A stretch of 64,000 nt of DNA from JAQWQB01 sp047636995 (GCA_047636995.1 JBLIGQ010000002.1:57772-121771), one strand, 5' to 3'. Positions 45,192-54,870 are shown, counted from the first letter of the stretch. Numbers and translations: made by a program. Notes: generated by a model not told the origin, from the sequence alone.

Positions 45192-45725
45192 ATGATACGT
45201 CCACTCCATATATATCCGTTGATTTTAATGTTGCTTTCGGTGTTTGCTTGCAAAAGCAGAAAAGACATGGAAAAAGATACCTTGCCAATGGCTCAATCAG
45301 ATACGGTTGTGGTTATTGAACCGGTGACCCCAGTTGAGCGTCCAACGGAAAAGAGTGAAGTGATTTACTATGAGCGTTCTTCTTGTTTTGGTACCTGTCC
45401 CAGCTTCATCTTCACCGTTGATTCTGAAGGCCAATGCAACTTCAAAGGGCGCAACTTTGTAGACATGATTGGAGACTACAAAGGTACAGTTGCAGAAGAG
45501 CAAGTGAATGCCATTCGGCTTCAGGCTTTGACACTAGGATATGATACATTGCAAGGGAGATATGACAATCGGATGGTTTCAGACCTTCCTTCTACCATCA
45601 CATCAATTGACGGAAAGCGCGTTGTAAACCGCTACAACGGGCCTAATTTAAATCTCCTATATAATAGCTTAGACACCCTTATTGTTAAAGTTGTTTGGGA
45701 AGGCCTGAAAGATAACCAGAAGTAA
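45192..45725 (+). CDS. DUF6438 lipoprotein
   Basis: 177 residues. The signal (LILMLLSVFAC) ends in a lipobox. After a low-complexity linker, the segment IYYERSSCFGTCPSFIFTV with its Cys-x3-Cys is the DUF6438 signature, and the domain continues to the end (VSDLPSTITSIDGKRVV). Function unknown; likely anchored to the outer membrane facing the periplasm. It follows yidC by a single base and is almost surely cotranscribed. Confidence 0.85.
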   Translation: MIRPLHIYPLILMLLSVFACKSRKDMEKDTLPMAQSDTVVVIEPVTPVERPTEKSEVIYYERSSCFGTCPSFIFTVDSEGQCNFKGRNFVDMIGDYKGTVAEEQVNAIRLQALTLGYDTLQGRYDNRMVSDLPSTITSIDGKRVVNRYNGPNLNLLYNSLDTLIVKVVWEGLKDNQK

Positions 45726-45815
45726 AACCCATTCATCCGCAACAAGGACCATTAATTGTATGCTTTAGCAGATGGTCAAAAAGGGCGAAGGAACTCAAAT
45801 AAGGTGTTGTACTTT

Positions 45816-45823
45816 TAACTTTG
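45816..45823 (+). promoter_or_regulatory. TAnnTTTG box upstream of the S46 peptidase
   Basis: TAACTTTG is an exact match to the Bacteroidetes -7 box, 46 bases before the ATG. The leader between them contains a small inverted repeat (GCATGG at 45835-45840, CCATGC at 45850-45855). No -33 element is evident. Confidence 0.4.
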
Positions 45824-45869
45824 AAATTAACAACGCATGGCAATTGTTTCCATGCACTCATTATAAAAC

Positions 45870-48077
45870 ATGAAAATGAAAAAACTGATCGTTTTGATGA
45901 CCGTCCTTTTGGCGGTTTCCTTTACCACTCGCGCAGATGAAGGAATGTGGCTCTTGCACATGTTGAAGAAAATCAACGAGGCGGAGATGCAACAAATGGG
46001 ACTCAACCTCTCTGCTGAGGATATTTACTCTATCAACGAGGCAAGTCTTAAAGATGCGATTGTAATGCTTAACGGCGGAATGTGCACAGCAGAGGTGATC
46101 TCTGATCAAGGATTGGTGCTTACAAACCACCACTGCGCTTATGGTTCAATTCAATCTTTCAGTTCCCCTGACCATGATTATTTAACTGATGGTTTCTGGG
46201 CCTATTCTAAAGACCAAGAGATGGCTATTGAAGATTTCGAAGTGAGCTTTCTTGTGCGCATCGAAGACATGACTGCAAAAGTACTTGCAGGAGTGACTGA
46301 TGAAATGTCTGAAGAAGAGCGTTCTGCTATGATTGGTCAAGCCATGAAAGAAGCGGAAGCTGCAGCGGTTGAAGGAACAGATTTTACAGCGCAAGTAAAA
46401 AGCTTTTTCTACGGAAATGAGTTCTACCTTTTCGTTTACAACACCTACCGCGATGTTCGTTTAGTTGGAGCTCCGCCGGAAAGTGTAGGTAAATTTGGAG
46501 GGGATACAGACAACTGGATGTGGCCGCGTCATACAGGAGACTTTTCACTTCTTCGCATTTATGCAGACCAAGACAACAACCCTGCTGATTACGCTGCAGA
46601 CAACAAGCCTTTCACCCCTAAACGACACTTAAAAGTTTCTATGGATGGTGTTGCTGCTGATGATTTCACAATGATCATGGGGTACCCTGGTTCTACTGAC
46701 CGCTACCTCTCTTCTTATGGCGTTCAACAAGCAATTGACGTTTACAACCCAAGTGTTGTTGAAGTTAGAGATGTGAAATTGAAGGCAATGAAAAAGCATA
46801 TGGATGCTGACAAAGCTGTTCGAATTCAATATGCTTCTAAGTATGCTAGTACTGCTAACTATTGGAAGTATTACATAGGCCAAACAAAAGGACTGAAACG
46901 CCTGAATGTTTACGGTAAGAAAAAATCACTGGAAGATCGATTCCAAAAGTGGGTGGCAAAAGATCCAAAACGCGAAACAAAATATGGTGAGGCTGTTCCC
47001 ATGATTTCAGAGTACTATAAAGCAACTGAACCAAACGTAAAGGCAAATGTATATGCGCTTGAAGCTGGATTGATAGGGGCTGACATCACCCTCTTCGCTT
47101 GGAGATTCAATAGAACTTTTGAGGCTGCTATGGCACAAGAGGACGAAGCGAAACGCACGGAAATTCTAACAAGCTTCGCTTCTACTGCTGATGATTTCTA
47201 CAAAGATTACAACCTTGATACTGATAAAGACGTGTTCATCAATCTGATGACTATGTATAAAGAGAACATCTCTAGCGAGAATCTTCCTTCTATCTTCGCC
47301 TTCATTGACAAGAAGTATAAAGGAAGTGTTCAACGTTTTGCTGACGCGATGTATGACAAATCAATCATGACAGATCGCACCCGATTGAATGATTTCATTG
47401 CCAAGCCAAAACGCAAAAAGTTTGATAAAGACCTTGCTATCATGAATGCCCTTGCAATGATTGAGAAGTACAGAGCTTCTTTCAATTCTCCTGCACAAGA
47501 CAAGTATGACAGAGGTTACCGTTTGTTTGTAGATGGAATTCGTAAAATGGACCCAGACTACAAATTCTCTCCAGATGCGAACTCTACAATGCGTTTGTCT
47601 TATGGAAAAGTAGATGGCTATTATGCCGCTGATGCTGTTCATTATGACTTCATCACTACTGCTCAAGGTATTCTGGACAAGCACAACCCTGATGATCCAG
47701 AATTTGTAATGCCTTCTACCTTAATTGAATTGCTCAAGAAGCGTCAATATGGCCAATGGGCAGACGAAAATGGCGAATTGGTTGTTTGCTTTATCTCAGG
47801 AAACGACATCACAGGCGGAAACTCAGGAAGTCCTGTTCTTAATGCAAATGGAGACCTCATAGGTCTTGCTTTTGATGGAAACTGGGAAGCGATGAGTGGT
47901 GACATTGCATTCGAGCCAGAATTGCAACGCACCATTTCTGTTGACATACGTTACGTTATGTTTATCATTGACCAAATGGCTGGAGCACAGAATTTGATTG
48001 ACGAAATTGACTTCGTTAAAGCGCCTCCAGTAAAGCCAACGCCTCAAAATGTGAAGGCAGAAGTAGAGCTGAACTAA
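45870..48077 (+). CDS. S46-family dipeptidyl peptidase (DPP7/DPP11-like)
   Basis: 735 residues with signal peptide (KKLIVLMTVLLAVSFTTRA), then DEGMWLLHMLKKIN, the usual start of mature S46 enzymes. The catalytic His is in LVLTNHHCAYG (residues 87-88) and the catalytic Ser is Ser652 in GGNSGSPV, as in the family; GGDTDNWMWPRHTGDFSLLR is another fixed segment. The residue 18 after the Ser is Gly670. In DPP11 an Arg at that place selects acidic P1 residues, while DPP7 has Gly, so a DPP7-like preference is suggested by spacing only. Periplasmic release of dipeptides for nutrition is the expected role. Confidence 0.95.
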   Translation: MKMKKLIVLMTVLLAVSFTTRADEGMWLLHMLKKINEAEMQQMGLNLSAEDIYSINEASLKDAIVMLNGGMCTAEVISDQGLVLTNHHCAYGSIQSFSSPDHDYLTDGFWAYSKDQEMAIEDFEVSFLVRIEDMTAKVLAGVTDEMSEEERSAMIGQAMKEAEAAAVEGTDFTAQVKSFFYGNEFYLFVYNTYRDVRLVGAPPESVGKFGGDTDNWMWPRHTGDFSLLRIYADQDNNPADYAADNKPFTPKRHLKVSMDGVAADDFTMIMGYPGSTDRYLSSYGVQQAIDVYNPSVVEVRDVKLKAMKKHMDADKAVRIQYASKYASTANYWKYYIGQTKGLKRLNVYGKKKSLEDRFQKWVAKDPKRETKYGEAVPMISEYYKATEPNVKANVYALEAGLIGADITLFAWRFNRTFEAAMAQEDEAKRTEILTSFASTADDFYKDYNLDTDKDVFINLMTMYKENISSENLPSIFAFIDKKYKGSVQRFADAMYDKSIMTDRTRLNDFIAKPKRKKFDKDLAIMNALAMIEKYRASFNSPAQDKYDRGYRLFVDGIRKMDPDYKFSPDANSTMRLSYGKVDGYYAADAVHYDFITTAQGILDKHNPDDPEFVMPSTLIELLKKRQYGQWADENGELVVCFISGNDITGGNSGSPVLNANGDLIGLAFDGNWEAMSGDIAFEPELQRTISVDIRYVMFIIDQMAGAQNLIDEIDFVKAPPVKPTPQNVKAEVELN

Positions 48078-48097
48078 ATTTTAAGAAAATTGATTTA

Positions 48098-48131
48098 AAA
48101 ACCCCTTGGTTGATTTCAGCCAAGGGGTTTT
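48098..48131 (+). terminator. Rho-independent terminator of the S46 peptidase gene
   Basis: The stem AAAACCCCTTGG / CCAAGGGGTTTT (12 bp, perfect) with a 10-base loop lies 20 bases after the stop codon and is followed by T-rich sequence. Confidence 0.88.
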
Positions 48132-48201
48132 CTTTTGCCTTCAAGTGCTGAGAAGTGAATCAGATTTGTTCTTTTCACTATATCCAATGACCTTTGTACC
48201 T

Positions 48202-49185
48202 ATGGAATATAGAAGACTAGGGAAAAGTGGTTTGCAAGTGAGTGCGCTATCTTTCGGTAGCTGGATCACTTTTGGAAATCAGATACAAGATGGGACATCA
48301 GAGCGTCTCATGGACATTGCTTATGACGCAGGGGTGAACTTCTTTGACAATGCTGAAGTTTATGCCGCAGGTAAGTCTGAAGAGGTTATGGGCAAGATCT
48401 TAGCAAATAAGAACTGGTCTAGAGATACCTATACCCTTTCCAGTAAAGTCTACTTCGGGGCTGGAGGAAAACGACCAACGCAAAGAGGATTGAACCGAAA
48501 GCATGTTGTTGAGGCCTGTGAAGCAGCTATTAAACGACTCCAAACTGATTATCTTGACCTTTATTTTTGTCACCGCCCAGACAAAGACACACCCATTGTT
48601 GAAACGGTTTGGACCATGCACAACCTCATTCAACAGGGAAAGATTCTCTACTGGGGCACCTCAGAATGGAGTGCACAAGAAATCATGGAAGCACACCTAG
48701 CTGCAGAAAGATACAACCTCATTGGCCCTACTATGGAGCAACCGCAGTATAACATGTTGGTGAGAGATAAGGTGGAAGTAGAATTCGCCCAGATCTACAA
48801 AACAGTTGGATTAGGAACCACAATATGGAGTCCGCTTTGCAGTGGAATCTTAACCGGTAAATACAACGCTGGTGCAGAAGCTTCTGTACGCTTGAAAAGA
48901 GGTGAATTAGAATGGCTTGCCGAAGCCATGTTAACCGATGAAAATCTGAATAAAGTCTCAAAGCTGGGGAATTTAGCGAATGAATTGAGCGTATCTCTTC
49001 CTGTATTAGCACTTGCATGGTGTCTTAAAAATCCGCAGGTCTCCACCGCCATTTTAGGCGCCTCGAAAGAACATCAGTTAATCGAAAACCTGACCGCTTT
49101 AGATGCAGTACCTTTGTTAACAGAAGAAGTGATGGAAAAGATTGAGCTCATCCTCAACAACAAACCAGAACACCCACAGTTTTAA
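48202..49185 (+). CDS. Aldo/keto reductase, potassium-channel beta-subunit-like
   Basis: 327 residues from the ATG at 48202 (MEYRRLGKSGLQVSALSFGS); in-frame ATGs further upstream run into the terminator of the previous gene. The catalytic tetrad places are recognisable: the Asp and Tyr in NFFDNAEVYAAGKSEEVMG, Lys in LSSKVYFG and His in LYFCHRPD. The NADPH-binding GLGTTIWSPLCSGILTGKY and the C-terminal STAILGASKEHQL match the AKR6 (Kv-beta) branch. Substrate unknown. trmD follows after 10 bases. Confidence 0.92.
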   Translation: MEYRRLGKSGLQVSALSFGSWITFGNQIQDGTSERLMDIAYDAGVNFFDNAEVYAAGKSEEVMGKILANKNWSRDTYTLSSKVYFGAGGKRPTQRGLNRKHVVEACEAAIKRLQTDYLDLYFCHRPDKDTPIVETVWTMHNLIQQGKILYWGTSEWSAQEIMEAHLAAERYNLIGPTMEQPQYNMLVRDKVEVEFAQIYKTVGLGTTIWSPLCSGILTGKYNAGAEASVRLKRGELEWLAEAMLTDENLNKVSKLGNLANELSVSLPVLALAWCLKNPQVSTAILGASKEHQLIENLTALDAVPLLTEEVMEKIELILNNKPEHPQF

Positions 49186-49195
49186 TCTTACTTCG

Positions 49196-49885
49196 TTGAG
49201 AATAGACATTCTAACCGTATTACCCCGTCTACTTGAAAGTCCTTTTGCTGATAGCATACTGAAGCGTGCTATCGACAAAGGAATTGTTGAGGTAGGAATC
49301 CATGACATCCGCGCATACTCAAAGGATAAGCATCAAAAAGTAGATGACTATGCTTTTGGAGGTGGTGCCGGAATGGTCATGACCATACAACCCATTCATG
49401 ATTGTATAGAGGCACTCAAAGCGGAGCATGAATATGATGTAATCATCTACATGACGCCTGATGGTGAGCAGCTAAATCAGCAAATTTCCAACGAATTGTC
49501 TATGAAAAAGAACATTATGATTCTTTGCGGGCATTACAAAGGAGTTGACCAACGTGTACGAGACCATTTGGTAACACGCGAAATCTCAATAGGAGATTAT
49601 GTCCTTTCTGGTGGAGAATTAGCTGCTGCAGTGTTATCAGATAGCATCATTCGACTCATCCCGGGGGTCTTGAATGATGAGACTAGCGCATTGTCAGATT
49701 CTTTTCAGGATGATTTATTAGCGCCTCCCGTTTACACTAGACCAGCTGATTACAATGGATGGTCTGTGCCTGATCTATTAAAATCTGGAAATCTCAAGAA
49801 AATTGAAGATTGGAGGTTTGAACAATCCCTTTCTAGGACGAAAGAACGGAGGCCAGACCTTTATGAACGTGGAAAAAAAGGATAA
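49196..49885 (+). CDS. trmD: tRNA (guanine-37-N1)-methyltransferase
   Basis: 229 residues from a TTG at 49196, giving MRIDILTVLPRLLESPF as in other TrmD proteins. An in-frame ATG at 49142 lies inside the upstream gene and would add 18 residues without homology. The SAM-binding trefoil knot is seen in ILCGHYKGVDQRV and ISIGDYVLSGGELAAAV, and SFQDDLLAPPVYTRP holds the family's catalytic region. It methylates G37 of tRNAs to prevent frameshifting. Followed by rplS, the common trmD-rplS order. Confidence 0.96.
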   Translation: MRIDILTVLPRLLESPFADSILKRAIDKGIVEVGIHDIRAYSKDKHQKVDDYAFGGGAGMVMTIQPIHDCIEALKAEHEYDVIIYMTPDGEQLNQQISNELSMKKNIMILCGHYKGVDQRVRDHLVTREISIGDYVLSGGELAAAVLSDSIIRLIPGVLNDETSALSDSFQDDLLAPPVYTRPADYNGWSVPDLLKSGNLKKIEDWRFEQSLSRTKERRPDLYERGKKG

Positions 49886-50065
49886 ATTTGCTCTTTATGA
49901 ACCTCTAGTGTAATTCGTCCAAATTAACCTTGAGCTAACTACAACAGGTTCAATTAATTAAGATTTTTTGGGGTTGAGCAAAAAAAGAGCGTTCAATTGG
50001 CTTTCAATTTAAGTAGATTTCGTAATATTGCACTTCCATTTTCGGATAGGACAAAGAACAGCGCC

Positions 50066-50422
50066 ATGGATAAGATTAAGGATATAGTTAAGAAATTTGT
50101 AGAGATTCAGGATTTACCTGAGTTTGGAGCTGGAGATACCGTTACAATTAGCTACAAGATTAAAGAGGGAAGCAAGGAGCGTATCCAACAGTTCCAAGGA
50201 GTAGTTCTTCAACGTCGTGGCTCTGGAATAACGGAAACATTCACTGTCCGTAAAATTTCTAGTGGTGTTGGTGTTGAGCGTATCTTCCCAACAGCATCTC
50301 CATTTATTGATAAGATTGTTGTGAATAAGAGAGGTAGTGTGCGTCGTTCACGTATCTTCTATCTACGTGGTCTTACAGGTAAGGCTGCTCGTATTAAAGA
50401 GAAAAAGCATTTCAAAAAATAA
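50066..50422 (+). CDS. rplS: 50S ribosomal protein L19
   Basis: 118 residues from the ATG at 50066 (MDKIKDIVKKFVEIQDLPEF); the frame is open to 49997. FGAGDTVTISYKIKEGSKERIQQFQG and the signature VRRSRIFYLRGLTGKAARI (given by position near residues 90-110) leave no doubt. It sits 180 bases after trmD with its own terminator just downstream. Confidence 0.98.
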   Translation: MDKIKDIVKKFVEIQDLPEFGAGDTVTISYKIKEGSKERIQQFQGVVLQRRGSGITETFTVRKISSGVGVERIFPTASPFIDKIVVNKRGSVRRSRIFYLRGLTGKAARIKEKKHFKK

Positions 50423-50445
50423 ACGAAATTTTTGTTTCGTTCTTG

Positions 50446-50474
50446 AAAGCCTCGACCTAGTCGGGGCTTTTTTT
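50446..50474 (+). terminator. Rho-independent terminator of rplS
   Basis: The stem AAAGCCTCGAC / GTCGGGGCTTT (11 bp with one T-G wobble) and a 3-base loop are followed by seven T, 23 bases after the rplS stop. Confidence 0.9.
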
Positions 50475-50561
50475 GTTGTCATCGCCCTACAGCATCATCA
50501 TTTACCATCCTACATCGACTGATTAATTGCTCATCTACCTTGCGCTAACAAAAGCGTTAAA

Positions 50562-52547
50562 ATGAAAGCAATACAACTTAGTTCTCTTCTTACTTTCTTC
50601 TGTGTAACATCTGTGTTCGGGGTCAATGCAACCGAATTAATAGTTGGATGCTCTGTTGATGTAACTGAATATTGCCAAGGTGACCTTATAAACATCAACT
50701 GGCAAGTAGAAAACGGATCTTACGATCCTTCGAATGAGTTCTACATTCAACTCTCAGATGAAAATGGGGAATTTGTAGACTCGTACATCCTCGGGTCATT
50801 TATAGCTGCCGCTGGAAATGGAACCGCTTCAGCTATGACTCCGATGTCAATCACAGGAGGATCAAACTTCCATGTGAGATTGATTTCCACTTCCCCATAC
50901 TCTATTGGAACACCTAATGAAGAGGCCATTCAAATCCGTCCTGATGAGCCCGCTTCTCATGTGACTCCCATTATCGTTTGCAGTGATACCGAATCATTCC
51001 AACTCCAGGGAGGATTTCCGGCCAACGGCTCCTACACTGGAGCTTTCACTGACAATGGCGTTTTCTACCCATTGGTTGCAGGCGTAGGATTTCACCCAAT
51101 AACGTATGAAATTGAAAATAATTCTGGGTGTTCTTCCCAATTCGAAATGGTGGTTCAAGTGAAATCAACACCAGCAATTTTCCCCGTTGCTGTTGGAGCA
51201 CTCTGTACAAATTCACTCCCATTCATTTTGCAAGCTGAGCCTTCATCTGGAACGTGGTCAGGACCAGGAGTCACCAACAATGTATTTCATCCAGAAGAAG
51301 CAGGAATTGGTTTACAATCAATCAGTTACACTTATCAATCATCAAATGGGTGTTCAGCCACAGAATCTATTGAAGTAGAAATACTTGAATTACCTGAAAT
51401 TTCATTCACAGCTCCTTCAAGCATTTGCCAGAATGGAGATCCATTGCAACTAAACACAGGACTTCCAGAAGGAGGCAATTACTTTGGTTCATTTGTACTT
51501 GGAGATGCCTTTGACCCTTCTGAAGCAGGCGCAGGTTATCATGATGTTCATTATGGCGTTACATCTACTCAAGGGTGCACCAATACTGCTACGGCAGAAT
51601 TAGTGGTCTTCGATGCCCCCCCTCCGGGATTCGACTTACCAGAAACGTTATGTGAAAATTCTCCTATTCATAATTTGGATCCCAATCCGATTGGCGGAAC
51701 GTTCGCCAACATGGAAACCACTGAAAACAGCATTGACCCGTCAGAGTTTCTGCCCGGCTCACATCTGCTTACCTATACAATAGTAACCCCAGACGGTTGC
51801 ATAGTGAGCACTACTCAATATACTGAGATCTTCTCTATCCCTGATGTAGAGCTGAGCATGGCTGATCACTTTTGTTCATCTGATTTTGTCTCCATAACTG
51901 AATTTGGAACGCCTGAAAATGGTCAGCTCACAATAGACGATGTGATTATAGATGAGTTCATCCCATCAGCATTTACAACAGGATATCACAATGCAATTTA
52001 CTACTTTGAAGATCTGAATAATTGCTTGGGAATGGACGTAGGAGGTTTCATTCTAGAAGCAGCTCCCACAGCTCCTGTACTAACGTTTGATGGAGTATCA
52101 CTTACAGCTGAAATTCCTCTAGGAGCGTTTCTAAGCTGGTTCCTAAACGAACTACCTATTGCGCAGCAAGGCACAGGATTTATCCCAAGTGAATCAGGAG
52201 TCTACACCGCCAAGGTTAGTTTGAACGGCTGCGATTCAGAAATGTCTGATGAGCTAGACTTGACCGTTTCAAGCGTTCAAGAAATGTCAGAGGCAGGGAT
52301 GCGTATCTACCCTGTCCCATTCATCAATCAATTGATCATTGACGCAGGTTCGTATTGGAATTTGAATGCAACCATGAAGCTCTATGACGCCAATGCAAGA
52401 TTGGTCATGGAATGGAACAATGATGAAATTCAAAAGCTCAATGGAAAATACATTGTTAACTCAAACCTTGAAACCATTTCAAGAGGCACATATGTGTTGA
52501 TCTTAACGAACTCAGAATCGACTTTTAGAGCACTGATTACCAAATAA
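50562..52547 (+). CDS. Secreted protein with T9SS type A C-terminal sorting domain
   Basis: 661 residues. A signal peptide (IQLSSLLTFFCVTSVFGVNA) is followed by repeated beta domains of about 75-80 residues. Each begins with a Cys-bearing 'LC.N..' motif and includes a 'G.F....F.P...G.G.H.I.Y' pattern. The final 80 residues (MRIYPVPFINQLIIDAG, KLYDANARLVMEW, ISRGTYVLIL) are a type A T9SS sorting domain, with the usual 'YPNPF' varied to YPVPF. Probably exported by the T9SS and attached to the cell surface or released. The ligand is unknown. Confidence 0.87.
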   Translation: MKAIQLSSLLTFFCVTSVFGVNATELIVGCSVDVTEYCQGDLININWQVENGSYDPSNEFYIQLSDENGEFVDSYILGSFIAAAGNGTASAMTPMSITGGSNFHVRLISTSPYSIGTPNEEAIQIRPDEPASHVTPIIVCSDTESFQLQGGFPANGSYTGAFTDNGVFYPLVAGVGFHPITYEIENNSGCSSQFEMVVQVKSTPAIFPVAVGALCTNSLPFILQAEPSSGTWSGPGVTNNVFHPEEAGIGLQSISYTYQSSNGCSATESIEVEILELPEISFTAPSSICQNGDPLQLNTGLPEGGNYFGSFVLGDAFDPSEAGAGYHDVHYGVTSTQGCTNTATAELVVFDAPPPGFDLPETLCENSPIHNLDPNPIGGTFANMETTENSIDPSEFLPGSHLLTYTIVTPDGCIVSTTQYTEIFSIPDVELSMADHFCSSDFVSITEFGTPENGQLTIDDVIIDEFIPSAFTTGYHNAIYYFEDLNNCLGMDVGGFILEAAPTAPVLTFDGVSLTAEIPLGAFLSWFLNELPIAQQGTGFIPSESGVYTAKVSLNGCDSEMSDELDLTVSSVQEMSEAGMRIYPVPFINQLIIDAGSYWNLNATMKLYDANARLVMEWNNDEIQKLNGKYIVNSNLETISRGTYVLILTNSESTFRALITK

Positions 52548-52569
52548 TTTTTATTTCACCTCCTTACCG

Positions 52570-52617
52570 AAGGGCTACTTTCCTATCAAGATAGAACAGT
52601 GGCCCTTTATTTTTTTC
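52570..52617 (+). terminator. Rho-independent terminator of the T9SS cargo gene
   Basis: The arms AAGGGCTACT (52570-52579) and AGTGGCCCTT (52598-52607) pair over 10 bp with one T-G wobble and an 18-base loop. A T-rich run follows. It lies between the stop at 52547 and cutC. Confidence 0.75.
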
Positions 52618-52630
52618 GCACCTTCGTGCT

Positions 52631-53338
52631 ATGCAAATAGAAGTAGTAGCAACAACAGCCCAAGGTTGCATCGATGCAGAGCGCAACGGTGCAGATAGAA
52701 TCGAATTATGCATGGACCTCTCATGTGGTGGGGTAACCCCTTCAGTTGGATTGCTTAAAGCCGTCTTAAAAGCGGTAAAGATTCCTGTTTTCGTTCTGAT
52801 TAGAGCCCGTGAGGGAGATTTTGTCTATTCTCAACTTGAAAAAGAAATCATGCTAGATGACATTCGCACTTGCGTTCAGCTGGGTGCGCATGGAATTGTT
52901 GCAGGAGCCCTCACCCCTACTTTTGAGATTGACGTTCCCTTTTTGAACGATGCAAAACAAGCTACTGGCCATCTTCCTTTCACTTTCCACCGGGCATTTG
53001 ATGAAACAATAGAACCTTTTGAGGCTGCGCGAATTCTGTTTAAAGCCAAGGTTGACCGCATACTAACAAGCGGACAAGCCAAGATAGGACCAGACGGACA
53101 TTACCTAATAAGAAAATTGATGCACCAAACAGAATGTCCACAATTGCTTGGCGGCAGTGGCATCACTCCTGAAAATGTTTTACCGCTCCTCGAATTAGGG
53201 ATTCCAGAAATCCATTTTGGGGCGCGCAAGTGGAACTCCGGACACATTGGGAAAGGCCTGTTTGACCCGGGTTACAATGAAGTAGATGGAGCCATCGTTC
53301 GCCAAATGCGCAATTTAGTAGACTCGTTTACTTCTTGA
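52631..53338 (+). CDS. cutC: CutC-family protein
   Basis: 235 residues, a TIM barrel. The sequence QIEVVATTAQGCIDAERNGA, then RIELCMDLSCGGVTPS, FVLIRAREGDFVYS and TFHRAFDET are hallmark CutC segments. The family was named for copper homeostasis, but the biochemical activity is not settled. Its 3' end overlaps the DUF389 gene by 11 bases, tail to tail. Confidence 0.95.
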   Translation: MQIEVVATTAQGCIDAERNGADRIELCMDLSCGGVTPSVGLLKAVLKAVKIPVFVLIRAREGDFVYSQLEKEIMLDDIRTCVQLGAHGIVAGALTPTFEIDVPFLNDAKQATGHLPFTFHRAFDETIEPFEAARILFKAKVDRILTSGQAKIGPDGHYLIRKLMHQTECPQLLGGSGITPENVLPLLELGIPEIHFGARKWNSGHIGKGLFDPGYNEVDGAIVRQMRNLVDSFTS

Positions 53339-54836
53339 TTTGTCTTTCTATATTGTACCGAACAGCGCGTGCCTTTTCATTCTTCAGCCTCACTTGCAAC
53401 CACCTGCTTAACTGAGCTTCTGACTTCACCAATTCTGCCGTTTCCATGTCTTTCGGCCATTCTACCATCAGCGTAGGAATGGTATCAGGATTGTGGCTGA
53501 AATTGGTCTCACACAGGTATGCAAATGCCGCCTTTCGAATTTCTGGAAACAACATTTTAACCTCAGATGAAAGCGCCTCAAATTCACCTGATTCTCTATC
53601 TGAGATGAAAAGCTTGTCGCGGAGCATTCTGATTTCAGCTTCTCTATCTTGGATCTGTGTTCGGTAAAACGCTTCTATTTGTTGCGAAGAATTCAGTCTG
53701 TTCTCCTCCCGAACAGACTCTATCTCCAGGGTAAAATCTTTGGGCTGTCTAATATCAAGAAAGCAATTATGAAGCCCTTCTTCAATTTGGAACTGGTCCC
53801 ATGAAGCACGCAAATCAGCTGATATGGGATCTCCCATTAAGGCCAGCTTAATCATTGGGTTTTCTGCGTCATAGATGATTTTGTCACTAATAATGGTTGT
53901 CCCTTTGCCTTCTAAACTCAATTCAACCTTCGTTAAAAATCGATGTGCATTTCTGCTGAAAAAACTCTGCTTCAGGACACTATAGAAGATGAATGCGCTG
54001 GGCAAAATGGTCGTAATTAAGAAGATTGAGATATACCTTTTGATGCGTTTCTCTCTTTTTGGATCAATGAACTCCTTCACAGGAAAACGCAAGTACCTGA
54101 TGTACAAATAGGTTGGTAGTGCAATGAATACCGAGTTAATAAAGAACAAGTACAATGCTCCTAAAAAATAATCCCATTGTAAAGTTGCCAAACCGAAACC
54201 AACTGTACAGAGAGGTGGCATGAGGGCTGTTGCAATGGCGACACCCGGAACCACATTGCTTTTTAAGCTCTTTGAACCTGCAATAATTCCCGCAGCTCCT
54301 CCAAAAAAGGCAACTGCAATGGCCAGCAATGTTGCTGATTTTCGATCTTTTAGTTCCAGGTTGATCTCTGGAGTTGGAACAATGGAAAAGTAAACTGTAG
54401 AGATGATGATGGCAATTACCACCGCTGTCCCAAAGTTGATCAGTGATTTCTTTAAGAGATCAAAGTCGTTGGTACCCGCAGCCAAGCCAACTCCTAGAAT
54501 TGGACCCATCAAGGGTGAAATAAGCATGGCGCCAATGATAATTGGAATGTTTCCAACAGAGAGACCAATTGATGCAATGAGAATTGAAAAAATCAAGATC
54601 CAGACTGCATGGCCTCTAAATTCAACATCCTGTCTAATTCCTTCTGAAGTACCTTCTTTATCAATTCCTTCGCGAAGACTGAGGATACGCGTGAGGTATA
54701 TTTTGACATTCCTGATAAAAAGCGCAAAAGTCCACTTCACATTCGACTTCGAATCTTCAATTTCTTTCGCTTTCAGCTCCTCACCCATAGGGTCTTTGGT
54801 AGCATCTTCAGGAGGGTTTTGCGCGTCTTCGTTCAT
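53328..54836 (-). CDS. DUF389 membrane protein
   Basis: 502 residues. A charged N-terminal region is followed by about five or six transmembrane segments between residues 80 and 310. These contain the DUF389 core (IPIIIGAMLISPLMGPILGV; VVPGVAIATALMPPLCTVGF), a repeated 'P.MGP/PPL' pattern suggesting an internal repeat. A soluble C-terminal region of about 190 residues with a coiled-coil part (YRTQIQDREAEIRMLRDKL) follows. Function unknown. It lies downstream of the patatin gene by 34 bases on the same strand, so they may be cotranscribed. Confidence 0.87.
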   Translation of the reverse strand: MNEDAQNPPEDATKDPMGEELKAKEIEDSKSNVKWTFALFIRNVKIYLTRILSLREGIDKEGTSEGIRQDVEFRGHAVWILIFSILIASIGLSVGNIPIIIGAMLISPLMGPILGVGLAAGTNDFDLLKKSLINFGTAVVIAIIISTVYFSIVPTPEINLELKDRKSATLLAIAVAFFGGAAGIIAGSKSLKSNVVPGVAIATALMPPLCTVGFGLATLQWDYFLGALYLFFINSVFIALPTYLYIRYLRFPVKEFIDPKREKRIKRYISIFLITTILPSAFIFYSVLKQSFFSRNAHRFLTKVELSLEGKGTTIISDKIIYDAENPMIKLALMGDPISADLRASWDQFQIEEGLHNCFLDIRQPKDFTLEIESVREENRLNSSQQIEAFYRTQIQDREAEIRMLRDKLFISDRESGEFEALSSEVKMLFPEIRKAAFAYLCETNFSHNPDTIPTLMVEWPKDMETAELVKSEAQLSRWLQVRLKNEKARAVRYNIERQIKK

Positions 54837-54870
54837 TGATGAATTTTCATCAAATTTAGAAAACCTTCGT

